NCBI RefSeq assembly: GCF_028453695.1
Contig: NC_135775.1
Coordinates: 6,030,046 to 6,094,045 of the forward strand
Source: Augochlora pura
Lineage: Eukaryota > Arthropoda > Insecta > Hymenoptera > Halictidae
Length of the DNA: 64,000 bases
Reading direction: 5' to 3'
Positions within the stretch are counted from its first letter, which is position 1. Every line of letters begins with the position of its first letter. Positions 23,756 to 37,094 of the stretch are shown piece by piece. Made by a program: the position numbers and the translations under genes. The notes under the pieces were generated by a model that was given only the letters and a program-made list of their open reading frames with translations, was not told the DNA's origin and made no database searches.

Positions 23756-26700
23756 TTCAAAGGACGCTGAGCCATTAGCTTTTAGCGCTGATGCGACCTC
23801 GCACGCTGAAATCCAGCAGACTCCGGTCCTGCGACTCGTACAGCGACCTGTTCTGCTGATGGAGACCGTCGAGTCATCAGCTTATAGGGATTGTGCTTGC
23901 GGCCGCAGCGTCCCTGCAGCCTAATCACGGCTGCCACTGGCGTCAAAGAAGTCTCACGCGATGTCTGCGATGGACTACGTATGAAGAAAATCGTTTTTCG
24001 ATGATTTCTTTTCGAATTTAATACCTTTTTTGTTTTTTCTATGAATGAGAGAAGTATCAAAATAGTGGTAGAAAAATATAAAAATTGTAATCAAGAAGCA
24101 AAAATTATGTCATCGTGCTTAGTCATTATTTTTCGCGTGATCACAATTTGGTAAAAATGGTTAAGTACAGATAGTGATAGAATTATTATTTGTTTGTATT
24201 AATAATAGATATATACGTTATTAAGATAAATATTAGATACATGGATGTGATATATATTAATAATAGAAATAAATTCTAGTACAAATTTCGTATCCGTAGC
24301 AACCCACGCTTCGGCGAAACCTTCGATCGGGATCGCTGTACAGCTCCGAACCGATTTGCGGCGATCGATACGACCCGTTTGAAGGCGAACACCGTTAATT
24401 CATGGTGAATCGTTTCGACGACAGTGCCTGCTGCTTTGCCGGCTCTGTTCCGTGGTGTGGGGGTTGGCTTGGTTTTTCCGGCGTCGTTCCTCTTTCTTTC
24501 CGGGTTCCCGAGCTTTTTCGACCGCAACCGAACGAACCAACGAACGAACAACATTCAACCAGTGGCCGTGGCTTCTGGCACGCCTGCAGCTTTCTGGCAC
24601 CCACCCTCGAGGGGGTTCTCAACTCCCCCTCCGCGCGCCCCATAATCGATACCCACCGGTACATAGGGGCGAGGAACAAATGGACAATCATGTTGACCGG
24701 GCGCGGACAAATGAAATCGATGTAACAAAGATTCCGTTCGGGCGAACGCGAATCCAATTTAGCCGGGCGCTGCTATTGCGAGCATTAACCCCTTAACACA
24801 TATTTTCGGTGGTGTACACGCCGCTCTGGGACCCCGATACGGTTTTTGGTACTCGTTCGCGCACGATCGAAGCGGGGAATCGGACGACTCGCGAATTAAA
24901 TTCCGTCGGGATTGATATTTGATCAAGGGACAGTGTGTGCCTGTAGACAAAATGATTGATCATCCCATTTCAATTTGTCTTATTTGTCTCGTTCGCGTTT
25001 CTATACTTTGTTATAGTTGTAGTTCAACCCCTTCACTGCCAACCAAAATAGTTCGTTGAGCGAAAGATACCAAACATTTGAGAAAAAGTTTCAGAAAGAA
25101 ATGTTACTATTTTAGTAAGAAATGATATAATCAGAAAATTCAATAAAGAAGATAAATTAACTAATTAGTTGTCTTCGTTGAGTATAATCGTCACGATGCA
25201 AAAGTTGCCGTTTCTTCGTAACAACAAAATATGAAAGATATCGAACATATATAGTGTAATTAACAAACAGATTACAACAGCTAATTGGTTAAGAAATGGA
25301 ACAGTTGTTTATTTAAAATGCAACGAGAAAGATGAAAGAAAGAAATAACTCTGCTAAAAAAAATACGAATTTTATGCACTCGTGACAGAACAAATCAATT
25401 TGGAGAAATAGTTACATTATTTCCAACTTGAAATTATTAAATGAGTAATTGCAAAAGGTAATCACAAATAGGTCGTGGAAATTGCCTTGTCTGGGTATAT
25501 GTCACGCGAATACACGCCCACGGTACGATACCGCGGATAAAATGGAAAATTCATGCATGGCGCGCGATATGAATAAGAAAAATAGGAGCCGGCGAAACAT
25601 AGAATCGCTCGCTAACAAACTCAATTTTCCGCTCGGGTATTTTCGCTGCGCTCAAACGAAATTGGTAATTAATCCATTACCGGGGCCGGTTGTACTGCAA
25701 CGGTTACACGTGCCCATTCGGCAGCAAGAATAATTTAGTCCGAATAATGGAATATTGACGAGCGTCGTTGTAGTTTATATTAATAAACATCTGTATTGGG
25801 CACAAATATTAGTTCAGTCTGATCAGGTACAGCCTGTTACAGCGTTTCGAGACTGCTGGTACGAACGGGTGACACATTTTTACGAGAAACGAACTTGCGG
25901 TTCCAATTTGCGTTAATAACAAACGCACCGTGAGTTAATTGATTTAAATTCATAATTTTTATTAGGATTTATGCGTGAATAAAGTAATCTATTCGACACT
26001 TTCGATAATTAAATAACGTACTTCATTTATATAACTATGTATACATACATAAAAGTTATATTTAAAAGTTATATTTTTTAGAAAATTAATTTTTGTGCAA
26101 CTAATTCAATGATTGTTATCCAAAGACGATGCGCGTGTAAATAAATGAATTTCATCTGATCCATACTATTTATTGTACAAAATAATAAGGACGTAATCTA
26201 ATATTTTTTTGAACATGTTTGATAGATTAGTTTACTGTATAATGACTAAATTAATTGATATAGTTAAAACATGCGTTTCTACATAAAATAATCTATTTCT
26301 AATCGTGGGCAGTGCATCAACCGCAGAACGCAATACATATTCGAATACAAATTCGAATACATCAAGCCGAATAAAGGGAAACGTTTTGGAGCGCTTTGGA
26401 GCGTTTAGACTAGCAGTATCGCGGACCAATGTTAGGTTAACCGAGCGCTGTTCAGGGCTTTAGGAGTATTCAGAGCCCGCAGGTGCGCGGAACTGAGATA
26501 TTGTTCGGTTCCTATCGAAAGCTAAAAGTCGTTAAGGGGTCGCGGCGGTTCACGAATTTATCCCCCCGACTATTTCTCACTCGTTTCGCGGATTGGATTA
26601 ACCGTCCCGGACCTGGCTGGGATGCGAGAAAGATGAAAATGCGAGGATGAAGAGACCAAGGGACTCGAGTCGCTGATAAATTCCCAAGAACGTCCCCCGG

Positions 26701-28126
26701 CCCGGTGCTAAGCCAGCAGTCGTCTATTTACACGAAGGACAGTTCGCCAACTCTTCCCTTCTTCTCCCTCTCTAGAAGCTCTTCTGCTCCCCGTCCTTGT
26801 GCTCTTCCTTGGCCTCGGTCTACGACTCCTTTCACTCTGATTTATCGACCTGTCGCGCTTCATGGTCCCGCGAGCTTGCCTCGCTGGTTCCTAGCTACCC
26901 GGCATCGATACGCTACGCGAACTTTTAACAAAGACGCCCGGTACCCGGGGCCCCTGATACCTGCCCACCATCTTCTTCGATAACCCGACGCCCTGGACCG
27001 TGCTATTTTGCCAAAACCTCCGGCCCGGCGACGTCGCCGAACAAAAACCACGACGATACCAACCTCAACGTTTTCAAAGGTCCTCCCTGCCTTTGCAAAC
27101 TTCGGCCATTTGTGGACGAAATTCTGATCTATTGAAGACATTACAACTCTTCTCGGCGAAGAAACTTCTTCTTTCGTGACTGCCGATACGAAGTCCCGGG
27201 TAAATTGTTAATTTTATTGTTCTTTATATTGTTTCATTTTATTGTATTTTATTTTATCGATGAATCATGGATGAATCACTGGAACTCGGAATTTAATGAA
27301 TATTTTTGCTTGGTGAAAATGAGGTATATTCTCGACATCCGCGTGAAGAAATCTGTAAACTTCGCAATCTGTAATATTTTTCCTTGACGAATATACAAAG
27401 ACGGTCAGAATAAAAATTTTCTGTATTAATTGCAAAGTTATTCCTTTATTCAGTAATTTTATTCCAGTGAAACTAATATCCTGGAAATTTTAATTCCATT
27501 CAACGTCCTTATTATTTGAAATTGCACATTCTCAGGTGCTCCATGAATTCATAAATTCCATAGAGACCATTCTGCGAGGAGATTGTCTCAAAATGCTCTA
27601 GAGTAAAATTGCTATAGCTTGCGTTGAAACGGATGCCTCTGTCCGAAGAAAATCCTTTAAATTCTCAAAAAAAAGATCGTCGATAAACTTACAAATTTTG
27701 ATACCGATAATTGCAACAGTTTTCTTGAGAAAAATTCCGAAAGATCGCCTTTTACGAAATCGAGAGTTCTTGGCCTCTAATCGTCTCTGTCTCTAATCGC
27801 GACGCCTCTATCTCTCATCATCCCCATACGTTCGCGCGAAGTTCCCGAGCCTACGCATTCCCGAACAGCTCTCTCCCAGTAAATTTCAGGGCGTGCCTCT
27901 CTCGCCAGTCGTTTTTCTGTTTTTCATTTCGCCCGGTACGGTTCGGCGTTACGAGGCGAGAGAGAGACGCAGTTTCCCCTGACTCCCGAAGTTACGAGGC
28001 GACCTAACTGCGGGCTAACTCGAAATTATGTCGCGTCGGAGCGTAGTAATATCGCTCGGCAATGTTTTCGTCGGGTCGAAGGCGTGAGCGAAGCTTTGCG
28101 AGCCGGAAACGACGCGCGGCGGCCAG

Positions 28127-28151
28127 CTCTCTCTCTCTCTCTCTCTCTCTC
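28127..28151. repeat. (CT)n microsatellite
   Basis: A pure CT run of about 12 units. Confidence 0.95.
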
Positions 28152-29470
28152 CGCGGGACTTTGCTCGGCTGTCCTCGAACTTCGGGGACAATCCTGAAAG
28201 CACCTGCACGGACGGCGTGGCCGGCGAGTCCTTTGTAATGGATCGGGACGGGAACTTTTCCTGTCTGGCCTCCGCGCCGTCGACGCTCGAACTCGGACTC
28301 GTTGCTGCGCCCTGCTAAAACCAGCAACTTTACCGCCACTGCCGACGTACGATTTATTGCGCGCGTCAATTCCAAATCAACGCTCTTTTCGCGGATACAG
28401 GAAATATCCTGGAGATACGCCTGATTCGTGAACAGTATTATCGAGACATCAGCCATCAGCAGTGGCCTTCATCATCAACCATCGCGATGTACTTGTATGC
28501 ATGACAGAAACAGAGTCAAATGTGACACAAGAATGACATTTTTTCAAACGCTTGAGGAGTAGCTTTGTTTGTTGTGCAGCATACACTGAATTATTTACAA
28601 AACGAAAAGTACTAATTTAATTCTTTATTAAAAAAAGAAAAGGAAGATCGTAGTTGTAAACATTATACTCTAATTCGCGAGTCTCGCGCAGTCCTGCGTT
28701 CGCCGGCGGAAGGTTAATCAACGTAATTATGTTTGGAGAATATAGTAATCTTGAGGGAATCACTTTCATTTTGGTGCCATGTAAAGATATTCTGAATAAT
28801 AACTGAATAATATTCAACTGTATTATATCTGACAGTGTTATGTTATTTGCAACTCGTTAGAATCGTTAAGACAAGAATCAGTTCCCATTTCCATGTACAA
28901 CATTTTTATATCGCATAACGATCCACAGTCTAATAATAAAAATAAAAGTAAGCATGAATTTTTATTGACGCCCTATCAGGTACAAAGATTTCCAAATATC
29001 TGCGGCCGGGAATCACAGTGGTTGAAAAGCTAAAAGGACTGCTGGTTCAACATTGCGATAACAGAGCCGCACATTGGAGGATCGGCCCGACAAGCATTTT
29101 TCCGGCGATCACGGTTGCCGTGCACGCGATCCGATCGATCATATCGCGGTCATTGAAACAACAGCCCTGTCTCCGGCTCGGACGCAACGGGGGTTGTAAT
29201 TGGCCGAGCTTTTGTCAGAGGATCGATCCCCTCGGTGTTTCCGGTTTGCCGGCCGCGGCGAGGCCGGCCCTGCGACCAACTTTTTATCAATTTCTTCATC
29301 GTCGAAGATTGGCTGGAAAGTTTGGCAATAACGGTAGTCGATGGCGTCTTTGCCCCACGGCGCGCCAAGCCGGGAGAGCTCTGTTTCTCCATCGTCTGAG
29401 AAATATAGACTGTCCGCTAAGAGTCCTGGAATCGCTTCGCCGGCTGGGGTTCTCACGCTTCTCCTCGCCC

Positions 29471-29473
<3 letters not shown>

Positions 29474-29503
<30 letters not shown>
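29474..29503. repeat. (GA)n microsatellite
   Basis: A pure AG run of about 15 units. Confidence 0.95.
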
Positions 29504-29506
<3 letters not shown>

Positions 29507-30049
29507 CAGGGAAAGAATTCGTTCGTTGCTCCGGGCCCTGGCCGGTTCTCTGATCCCTGGCTGGAACGCGAGATTAACGACCAGCAATCGATGGGACTTC
29601 CAGATCCAATCGCTTTCTGCTATTTTTAACCGTGACGACACGGGGCCACTGTTAGTTTTCCGAATTTTTCGAAGGAAAACCGTTCGAGACGGGGTGCTCG
29701 AAGTTTCAGCATTTGTTAACACGTGCGGGAATGCTGCAGCATTCACTTTCATCGTGATGCAAACCTACAAGCTACGTTATAATGCATTCAATTCTATATA
29801 GCTTTTATTAATTGAAATTATTGTGTACCTTAGGTAAGGTTTTAAGAATAAATCAGCTGTCTATTTCTATAGCTCATTAAATCTTTTACTGTACGCGAAT
29901 GTATCGAAGACCATCTGGCGAGCATCAGGTGTTTTTCTAAAGTAGCAGCATCTGCTTAAATCGAAATTATAGCAATTTTACTCTATAGCGTTTCGACACA
30001 ATCTTTCTGTAGAATATCTGTAGAATAGTCGGTCAAATACGAACAATAG

Positions 30050-30360
30050 TTAGAAATTTTTCCGAGAAAAATTTTTAAAGCAGTCGATTCTAAAGTTTGC
30101 ACATTTTTTAATATATATTTCGGCAATCTACTCAATTTTTTATAAGCAGATATGATCATCTAATAAATAGATACAGTAATATTACTATAGCCAGTTTTCA
30201 GAAAATTTATTTGTGCTACAAAAATTAATGATCTACCACACAGACAATTTTCCGGAATTTTCCAAAGAGAAATTATTAAAGAAATTGATCTGAGATTTTG
30301 CACATTCACTCCTGCGTGTTTCAAGATATATCTGCATTTTTTTTTAAGCGGATACATTCG
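30050..30360. repeat. Degenerate direct repeat, period about 200 bp
   Basis: Two segments share the order TTTTCC, GAGAAA, AAAGCAGT or AAAGAAAT, GATTCTAAAG or GATCTGAGA, TTTGCACATT, then a T-rich run and TAAGCAGATA or TAAGCGGATA. They start near 30050 and 30250. The divergence is high. Confidence 0.45.
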
Positions 30361-30844
30361 TTGAAATTGGGTATACGACTACTTTTATATAAACTATTCG
30401 AAGCAGTGATTCTCCGTGACGGCTACGGCACTACATCAAAAGATCGCAAATATTTCCTTTCTACATTTATATATTTAATGGACAAAATTTTGACGAGTAC
30501 ACTGAAATATAAACTTTCGAATGTCAAATAGTGAATTAAAAAATTATAATCGAAATTTCCTATAAAGAAAAAGTCTGGAAGACCACAAGTTTTATAGTAC
30601 CACGAACAGACCAACTTTCTACATATCACTGTCTGATACGTTCTGCGGCAGATTTGGCGACAAAGGGTGATAAGACGGTAATAACTTGCCTTGTGAAACG
30701 ACCGCGAAGGTGTCCCGTGACGCGTGGGCTGCGAGTCGGTTCGCAGTGAGTTAAGCGAGAGGAGTCAGCGAAGAAACGACCTCAAAACAATCGCCCGGGG
30801 CGGTCTTTGTTCCCGGCTGCCTTGGCCGAATGTCAAATTCAAGG

Positions 30845-31050
30845 GTCCAAGAGAAAGAGGGAGAGAGAGAGAGAAAGAGATAGAAATATAGAATATGAGA
30901 GTGAGGGAAAGAGAGACACGGAAGCGGATAGAGATAATGCCTTCCGAGAGATAAAAGAGGGAGACGGAGCCAGAGCAGGAAGTGGACGAAGAGAGAATAA
31001 ACCACAGAGAGAGAGAGACGGAAAGAGAGAAAGAGGGAGAGGGAGAAACG
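30845..31050. repeat. Imperfect (GA)n-rich low-complexity tract
   Basis: Over 200 bp of mostly purine sequence consists of broken GA, GAAA and GATA units. It produces Arg-Glu and Leu-Ser shadow frames on the two strands. Confidence 0.85.
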
Positions 31051-33861
31051 CTACCAAGGACTATGCGTCGTCGACACGCTCGGCCTCGGAGAGGTCGAGG
31101 GATCGATATGTGGCTCGAGCCCGTAAATATAGAGGCTCCTTACAAAAGCAGGCCAAACGAGTGTTTTCTTCGCGACACGCCGGTGACCCCCTTTGCGGCC
31201 TCCCCTGTCTTCACATCGAACTTTCCGATTTCTTCGACCGATCATCCGACACGACCTTAATGTCTCCACGAATCGGTCTAACGAGTTCCCTGCGTTTTTG
31301 CGCCCTTCCGTCTGCCCCACGGAACCAGTAGCACGCGGAACGTCCTACGTGCACCTGGTATCCTTGGAATCCTTCAGCAAACTGTTTCTCAGAAATTCCC
31401 CCCGACCCGCGGTAATTTTGTTAATGAGACGCTGAAACTACAGTGTTGAAATTTACTATACGGTTCGCTCCTTTATGTATTTTTAGATCGCGCGAGTCTA
31501 CATGGAATTCTGCGCAGCGCGAAGTAACACGTAACACACCTTTGAAATATTATTTCGATTTTTTCAATATTGTGAAATATCATTTTAAATAACGTACTAT
31601 TTAATTTCATAAATATTTCTATGTTTGTAATCACTTATTTTATTTGAAAATTGTTTGAAATAATTACGTGAAATACATATTTGTGATATTTGTGAATTTC
31701 TTCTCGTAGATTATCCAGTATTCTAATTATCATTTCTAAGTCTAGTTTGCGCTGACATTTTCATTGGCGTTTCTGAAAGGTAAAAGAACCGATCAGACAA
31801 CGTTAAATGATTATCCAATAATAAGAAACAATTTTCTGAAGAATAACAGCCCTCTTTCATCTTCCGCGCCAGTGGAACGATTACTTTCTTTCACGACAAT
31901 ATTAGATCGATCCAGATAAAAATCTCTTAAGGTTGAAGTTTCTGAGGAGAAGGTGATTTTGGAAGAAAACCTTTCTGTCGAGTATTTATTTCGAGAATTA
32001 TTATATATATAATATTTCGAGAATTAATTCTCTTATTAAATCTGAGATGAAAAGTAACGAAGTAATTCAATATTTGAAAACGCTATTATTTCAGTTATTT
32101 TTTACGCGTATTATTAAAGCGTATTTCCTTCGCTAATAAATTTAGTAAGTTGCAAACCATATAACAGCATCTCTAACACCTGCAACTTTTCTTTGTTTCA
32201 CTTATCGATTGCTCCTTTTTCCGATGGATGCATAAAATCCTCTGTTTGGTTACTATAAAAAGAAATACATTCTCAGTGGATTAAAAGTAGAGTCCTAGCA
32301 TAATCGTACTTAATAGAGTCTTTAGCCTTGTGAAGTGACAGATTCGTATCCCATTCTTTCCGCGAATCCTTTAGAAAACGGACGGAAATCGTGCAGAGCT
32401 CGATCCACCTTCCGCGCATCGATAAAAAGTCTGGATAAATAGGAATTTCGGGTTCGCAATACGCGAAGGGGTGGAAACTCGAGGATTCGAGGGCGAGAAA
32501 ATTGGAACGAGCGGCGACCGGGCCATTGATTACGGGATTACGCAATTTTCGCGAAAGCTTTCGCGAACGCGACACAATAGGACGCGTTCTCCATTGGCCG
32601 GAAATATCCGCGGGCCAGGGGAAACGCGATGGAGGATGCAAGAAGCCGGCCCATCGGGTTTTCCACCGGCATTCATGCCTCGCCGTATCGTTCCATGAAA
32701 ATATACCGCGCGCGCCGGGCATCTTGGAATGGATATTGCGGCCCGCGATATACACCCGCCGACGAATAGAAGCCGGAGAAGGTAACGAACCGAACCACAA
32801 GACCCCCGCGCGCTCGATGTTCTCACCCAATACTGCCATTGGCTTCCGGTAAAAGTAATGGCGGGTGTCGGAGTTTCGTTAACGCATTAACACGTTCGCT
32901 GCCGCCGTTAATCGTGTCCATGTCCGTACGATTTATTGTATTAAGTGCAACACGTTTCTCCTAGGAAAGTAGAAATATTTCTCAAATATTCCATTCGAAT
33001 AAATTCTTCGGTAAAATTACATTTGAAAATTATTGAACAAATGAACATTGTTAGAATTGATTCCTACAGGTGACCGAATTATGCACTAGAATAGCATAAT
33101 AACCATACAATCGCTAAAAAACGCAAAGTTGAAGCGACTCAAAAATTTAAGAAAAAACAATATCGTCGAAGAAAAGCTACAGGTTTCGTAATGAATAAGC
33201 GTCATCTTCCGTATTTTCAAAAAATGTTCTCGAAAATAATATCTACAAAATTTCGTTTAGGATTATATGCATTATCAATATAAAAATTGAAGCTCCTCCT
33301 TTGCAACGTCACGGTGAAAAATTGATGTACAATTTTTAGTTATTCATTTTATCGAACTTTCAATGAAAGGTAGATTGTCGTGTGATAGAATTAAAAGCAA
33401 AAATTATTCGGACACCGTATCACCGTCTACATGAAAATTAGAAGAATAAATGTCGATAAGCAATCGCGACGGTACTTTACAATTGTTGTAAACCGTTGGA
33501 TGTTAAAAATCGTTCGCATAGAGGAAATATATTAAAATGTACGTTCGAGAGGAAATGATTTCACGTGCTAGACCGGTCTCCGTCCTCTCACGAGATACCC
33601 GAATTTCGTGGTACATTTAGCTACCAGGAACGTTCCGCTATCAGAATGCTGATGTTTATGCAAATTTATATTTTTATGGAGGACTTAGGCAAAATGAAAT
33701 TAACTAAATTTCCATTTCCTTGGCAGAGGGGAACGATGAAAATAAAATATTGCACTTTATTAGAACTCCTGGTCTTTGGAAATTCCATATGGGCGCACTT
33801 TTTTTTCTACGGGTATTAAACGACAACGATTTCCACATCGAATATTGATGAATTATTCAAC

Positions 33862-33926
33862 GATATAAAAGATTCAGATGTAAGAGATTCCAGCTATAAG
33901 CGGTTCAGATATAAGAGGATCAGATA
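33862..33926. repeat. Tandem repeat, about 16-bp unit, four copies
   Basis: Consecutive units AAAGATTCAGATGTAAG, AGATTCCAGCTATAAG, CGGTTCAGATATAAG and AGGATCAGATAA show the pattern clearly. The minus-strand reading yields a repeated DPLI/EPLI peptide, which reflects the repeat. Confidence 0.8.
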
Positions 33927-34355
33927 ATCGAGATTGTACTTCTTTCGAAAGCTTTCTTTGGAGACGCGATTCGCTCTCGACTGCCAGACGAATGGCAGAC
34001 CTGTACCACTTACATGATTCTGACATATAACGGTCTGTATCCACTGCCGAACGCCGGTCTACCCTCTTCGTGAGCTGCACTACGTGACTGGGGTCGGCCT
34101 GCGGTTGACTTTTATCATTCAATCGCGGCTGACTTATGGCTCGACTGTACTACTTGATTGGGGAATCGTTCGCCGATATAATCTCGATATTTTCGAGACG
34201 CAAATGAATTCGAAATCCATTCTGCGAATACCTGACTATTAATATTTTCATTCGATTTGATAATAATTTTTTCAAAAGATGGTAAAGTTAGTTACTCTAT
34301 TGAAAGAAGTACACTTTCATCTATTTTCACATTAAGCTATATTTTCTTCTCTAAC

Positions 34356-34700
34356 TATGGACGACTATGGATCAAATATGAATGACTATTGATCATCTAT
34401 GAATCAATTATGGACGACTATGAGTGATTTTAAACCGGGTAGGAATAATTGTGAATCAACTAAAAATGACAATGATTTAATTATGAATGGCTCTATGTCT
34501 GGATCAACAACGGATGACTATGAATGGTTACAAATCAACAATAAATTTCTATCAACTACAAATGGATGTGATTTATTTACAAACTGATTATAAATCAATG
34601 ATGACTCAATCTACTCAATATACTTGTGAATAATTATGAATCGACATTGAATCAAACAATTATGACTGAACTAGAAATCCAAGAATTATGAATCAACACC
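34356..34700. repeat. Degenerate TATGAATCAA / GGACGACTATG array
   Basis: Words such as CTATGGATCAA, CTATGAATCAA, TTATGAATCAAC and GACTATGAATG recur along about 340 bp at irregular 10-30 bp steps. Open frames here are poor in Leu and Glu and read as repeat by-products. Confidence 0.65.
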
Positions 34701-34735
34701 TTATAGGACAAAAGCATATCAATACCAAATCAAAC

Positions 34736-35835
34736 AAATACAACTCAAATTGAAATAGGTAGAAGATTGAGTTTTAGAAAGTGTGTTACGTAATAGGATG
34801 AACAGACGGAAAGGCGCGGAGCCTAATAACCGGCGAGTGCAGGAAGACCAAAGGACAGGCTTCGTCCCGTTTCTTTCGAAGTTGTCGAAGCGATCGCGCG
34901 CGATACGCTCGCGTCGGCTCGAGCGGATCTGGCGAGGATTAAAGCGATTGGTCGGCTGGTTTCCGTGATCGAAGCGACTTCGGGCGAGAAGATATCATCC
35001 CTTGGCTCCGCCGGGTTTTAATCTCTTAGCCGGGGGTGTTTCTGTCTCGAATGGAAATCCCCTCGCCACCTCCCCCCCACTACCTCGCGCTGCGTCGGTG
35101 CTACCGTCTGGCATTCCGAAGAAATAAAGCCGGAAATGAAATTAGATTTGCAAAGTGGCGCGTCCCTTCGACGCTTCACTCCCCTTTCATCCTCTTCGGT
35201 CGCTTCCCGCTGAAAAACCCCGGGACGCTACAGAGGGGTGAGAAAGAAAAAAAAAGGAACGGCGAGTTCGTCCGATCCGGTGTCGCCTCGACCGCCAATC
35301 AGTTCGTGAAAATTATTATTCCGCCGGAAACGGGGCTCGAATTCGTTACGAAGGAATCGTAAAGAGCCCCCGGCGGAGTAATTATTTTCGACGCCCGGCC
35401 CACGATGATCACCTAATTCGTCGGCGCGATCGGCCGACTCAGAAACCTCGTTCTTCTTAATTGCCACCGGGAATATCCACCTCCACCGTTTCTCTTCCTT
35501 CTTCCTTCTTCTTCCTTCTTTCTTCCTCTTCTCGAAGTCTCCTTTCAGATTGGAATGCTAACGAATCTCTCCGGCGACAAGCTTTGCCCTCGGAAGTTTC
35601 GATCGAACAGACGATTAGCGACTGGACTATTAATCGACGGATTTAACCACGCGATGCCCTTCATCAATGACGCGGAAAATATTTGTTCAATTTTGGGCAT
35701 ATCTCGTTTTTTTTTGGAATTTTAGAAAACGTTTTAACAGTTGATTATATAATTACTGATCGAATTGTTGTAGACCTTTTAACAGAATCCATTGATCAAT
35801 GTTCATTGATTATCATATGCAGAGAGAGAAAAACT
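34736..35835. other. Non-coding spacer before the 5S rRNA gene
   Basis: A CpG-rich block at 34.8-35.65 kb contains only chance frames. There is a CTTCCTT-type pyrimidine run at about 35493-35535. Confidence 0.5.
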
Positions 35836-35841
35836 AAAAAA
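35836..35841 (-). terminator. RNA polymerase III T-run terminator of the 5S rRNA gene
   Basis: On the minus strand, six T residues occur about 10 nt after the 3' end of the 5S sequence. Pol III stops at runs of four or more T. Confidence 0.65.
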
Positions 35842-35850
35842 GGAAATTGT

Positions 35851-35969
35851 GTCAACAACACGCGGTGTTCCCAGGCGGTCACCCATCCAAGTACTAACCG
35901 CGCCCACCGCTGCTTGACTTCGGTGATCGGACGAGAACCGGTACTTTACAACGAGGTTTGGTCGTTGAC
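35851..35969 (-). rRNA. 5S ribosomal RNA gene
   Basis: The 119-nt minus-strand sequence is recognisably eukaryotic 5S rRNA, the small RNA of the large ribosomal subunit, transcribed by Pol III. It opens GTCAACGACC and holds GGTTCTCGTCCGATCACCGA, AAGCAGCG and GGGCGCGGTTAGTACTTGGA, then GGGTGACCGCCTGGGAACAC and CGCGTGTTGTTGAC. The C-box half is as expected for animals. Differences are GTG instead of the usual TCG-type triplet after AAGCAGCG, and an altered stretch near positions 20-26. The closing stem is kept: a T at position 2, where C is usual, pairs with an A near the 3' end where G is usual. Upstream TATA-like and downstream T6 signals favour an intact gene, though a diverged dispersed copy or pseudogene cannot be excluded. 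Confidence 0.88.
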
Positions 35970-35990
35970 GACATTTTAGCATCCATTGAT

Positions 35991-35997
35991 GTATATC
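35991..35997 (-). promoter_or_regulatory. TATA-like element upstream of 5S rRNA
   Basis: GATATAC on the minus strand lies about 22-28 nt before the first 5S base. Arthropod 5S genes usually need a TATA-like element near -30 as well as their internal control region. Confidence 0.4.
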
Positions 35998-37094
35998 GAG
36001 AAACAGTAATATTTTAACTAGAGGAAACTTTTCGGTTAGCAAAATGAATGTCCGTTTCCTTCTCGTTCGTTTAAGACGAAGACGTAAACGAGACCCAATT
36101 TTTAAATCAATCTAACTTTCCTCCTTGGCATTTAAAATTGTTTCAACAAGGTTATTTTAAGAGATTAGCAATTAGAATTTATCATAAATAGACTGCAAAG
36201 ATCTCCATGCAAACTGAGAGCTTTAATTCGATTTAAAAGAAACGGAAATTAAATAAGAACGTATTTTCCCACAATTTTAATAAACTGAAGAGAAGATAGC
36301 AATGTTATAAAATTCTTTTAACAGGTTTAGATTCCGCTACTTTTTTCTAGCCGCCTTTAAATGCATAAAATCCGCAGTCCAATTATAAATGCATGAGGAC
36401 CCGCGGGCGAGATGTATGCAAATTAGATTCTTTTTTAAATTGGCCTATGTGATAATCAGACTGCTGATCTTCATGAGAAATATAAAAGCTCTTGCATCAA
36501 TTGGAAGAAATGGGGATGAAATAGTTAGATAATTGTCGTAATGATTCATTCGTATTAAATCCGTACGACCTTTGTTCCACAGAATTGCATAACATTTTTA
36601 TCGCAGAAATAAAATGACTAACTCTGAATTAGAATATATTACAAATCTATATAATGAACCAACAATGTGGTTGCACGTAAATTAAATTTCCTTAAAAATT
36701 AGACTATATCAGACTAAGGGATAATAAAAAGCCTAAATAAATTTAATTCGCATTATTATGAAAATGTTATCTAGTGTTGTATGCAAGGACGAGCAAGAAA
36801 CGGGACAGAAAGAGAGAGAAAGTCGAGCGACGTGGCTCAATAAATTCGCATCAACGACGCCTGGAGACGGGAGTGAATCAAGGGAACTCGTTCAGTTATT
36901 CTTGGCGGGCCGCGTCGATAAATTTCCTCCGTTTGGACGTTTAATCCTCGGAGCCCGATAATTCACGGGAAACAGATTCCGCGGACTATGAGCCTGCAAT
37001 TTTCTTCGGGGTTTTCGAACGATCGAATCAGTCGCAATTCAAAATTCTATTCGCCACCGTCCGCGATACGTAACCCTTTTGCTTGCAAACGATT
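35998..37094. other. Non-coding, mainly AT-rich
   Basis: Nothing is identified except a 67-codon frame opening at 36758 (MKMLSSVVCKDEQETGQKER...) that lacks further support. Confidence 0.5.

Larger units (their letters stand above)
23758..33861. other. Non-coding mosaic
   Basis: CpG-rich blocks at about 24.3-24.9, 26.4-27.1, 28.0-28.4, 29.0-29.7, 30.65-31.4 and 32.3-32.9 kb alternate with AT-rich DNA. Microsatellites lie at 28127-28151, 29474-29503 and 30845-31050. Long frames here, including 28004-28456 minus and 29018-29629 plus, run through the microsatellites and are judged chance. Confidence 0.5.

Noticed and set aside
28004..28456. 150-codon minus-strand frame starting MADVSIILFTNQAYLQDISC
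   Set aside because: The start is protein-like, but the frame runs through a pure (CT)n microsatellite giving an RERERE run, and no usable donor before the tract was found.
29018..29629. 203-codon plus-strand frame
   Set aside because: It crosses the (GA)n tract and has chance-like Arg/Pro/Ser composition.
32273..32839. 188-codon minus-strand frame
   Set aside because: It is in GC-rich DNA with overlapping open frames on both strands, the signature of low stop density rather than coding.
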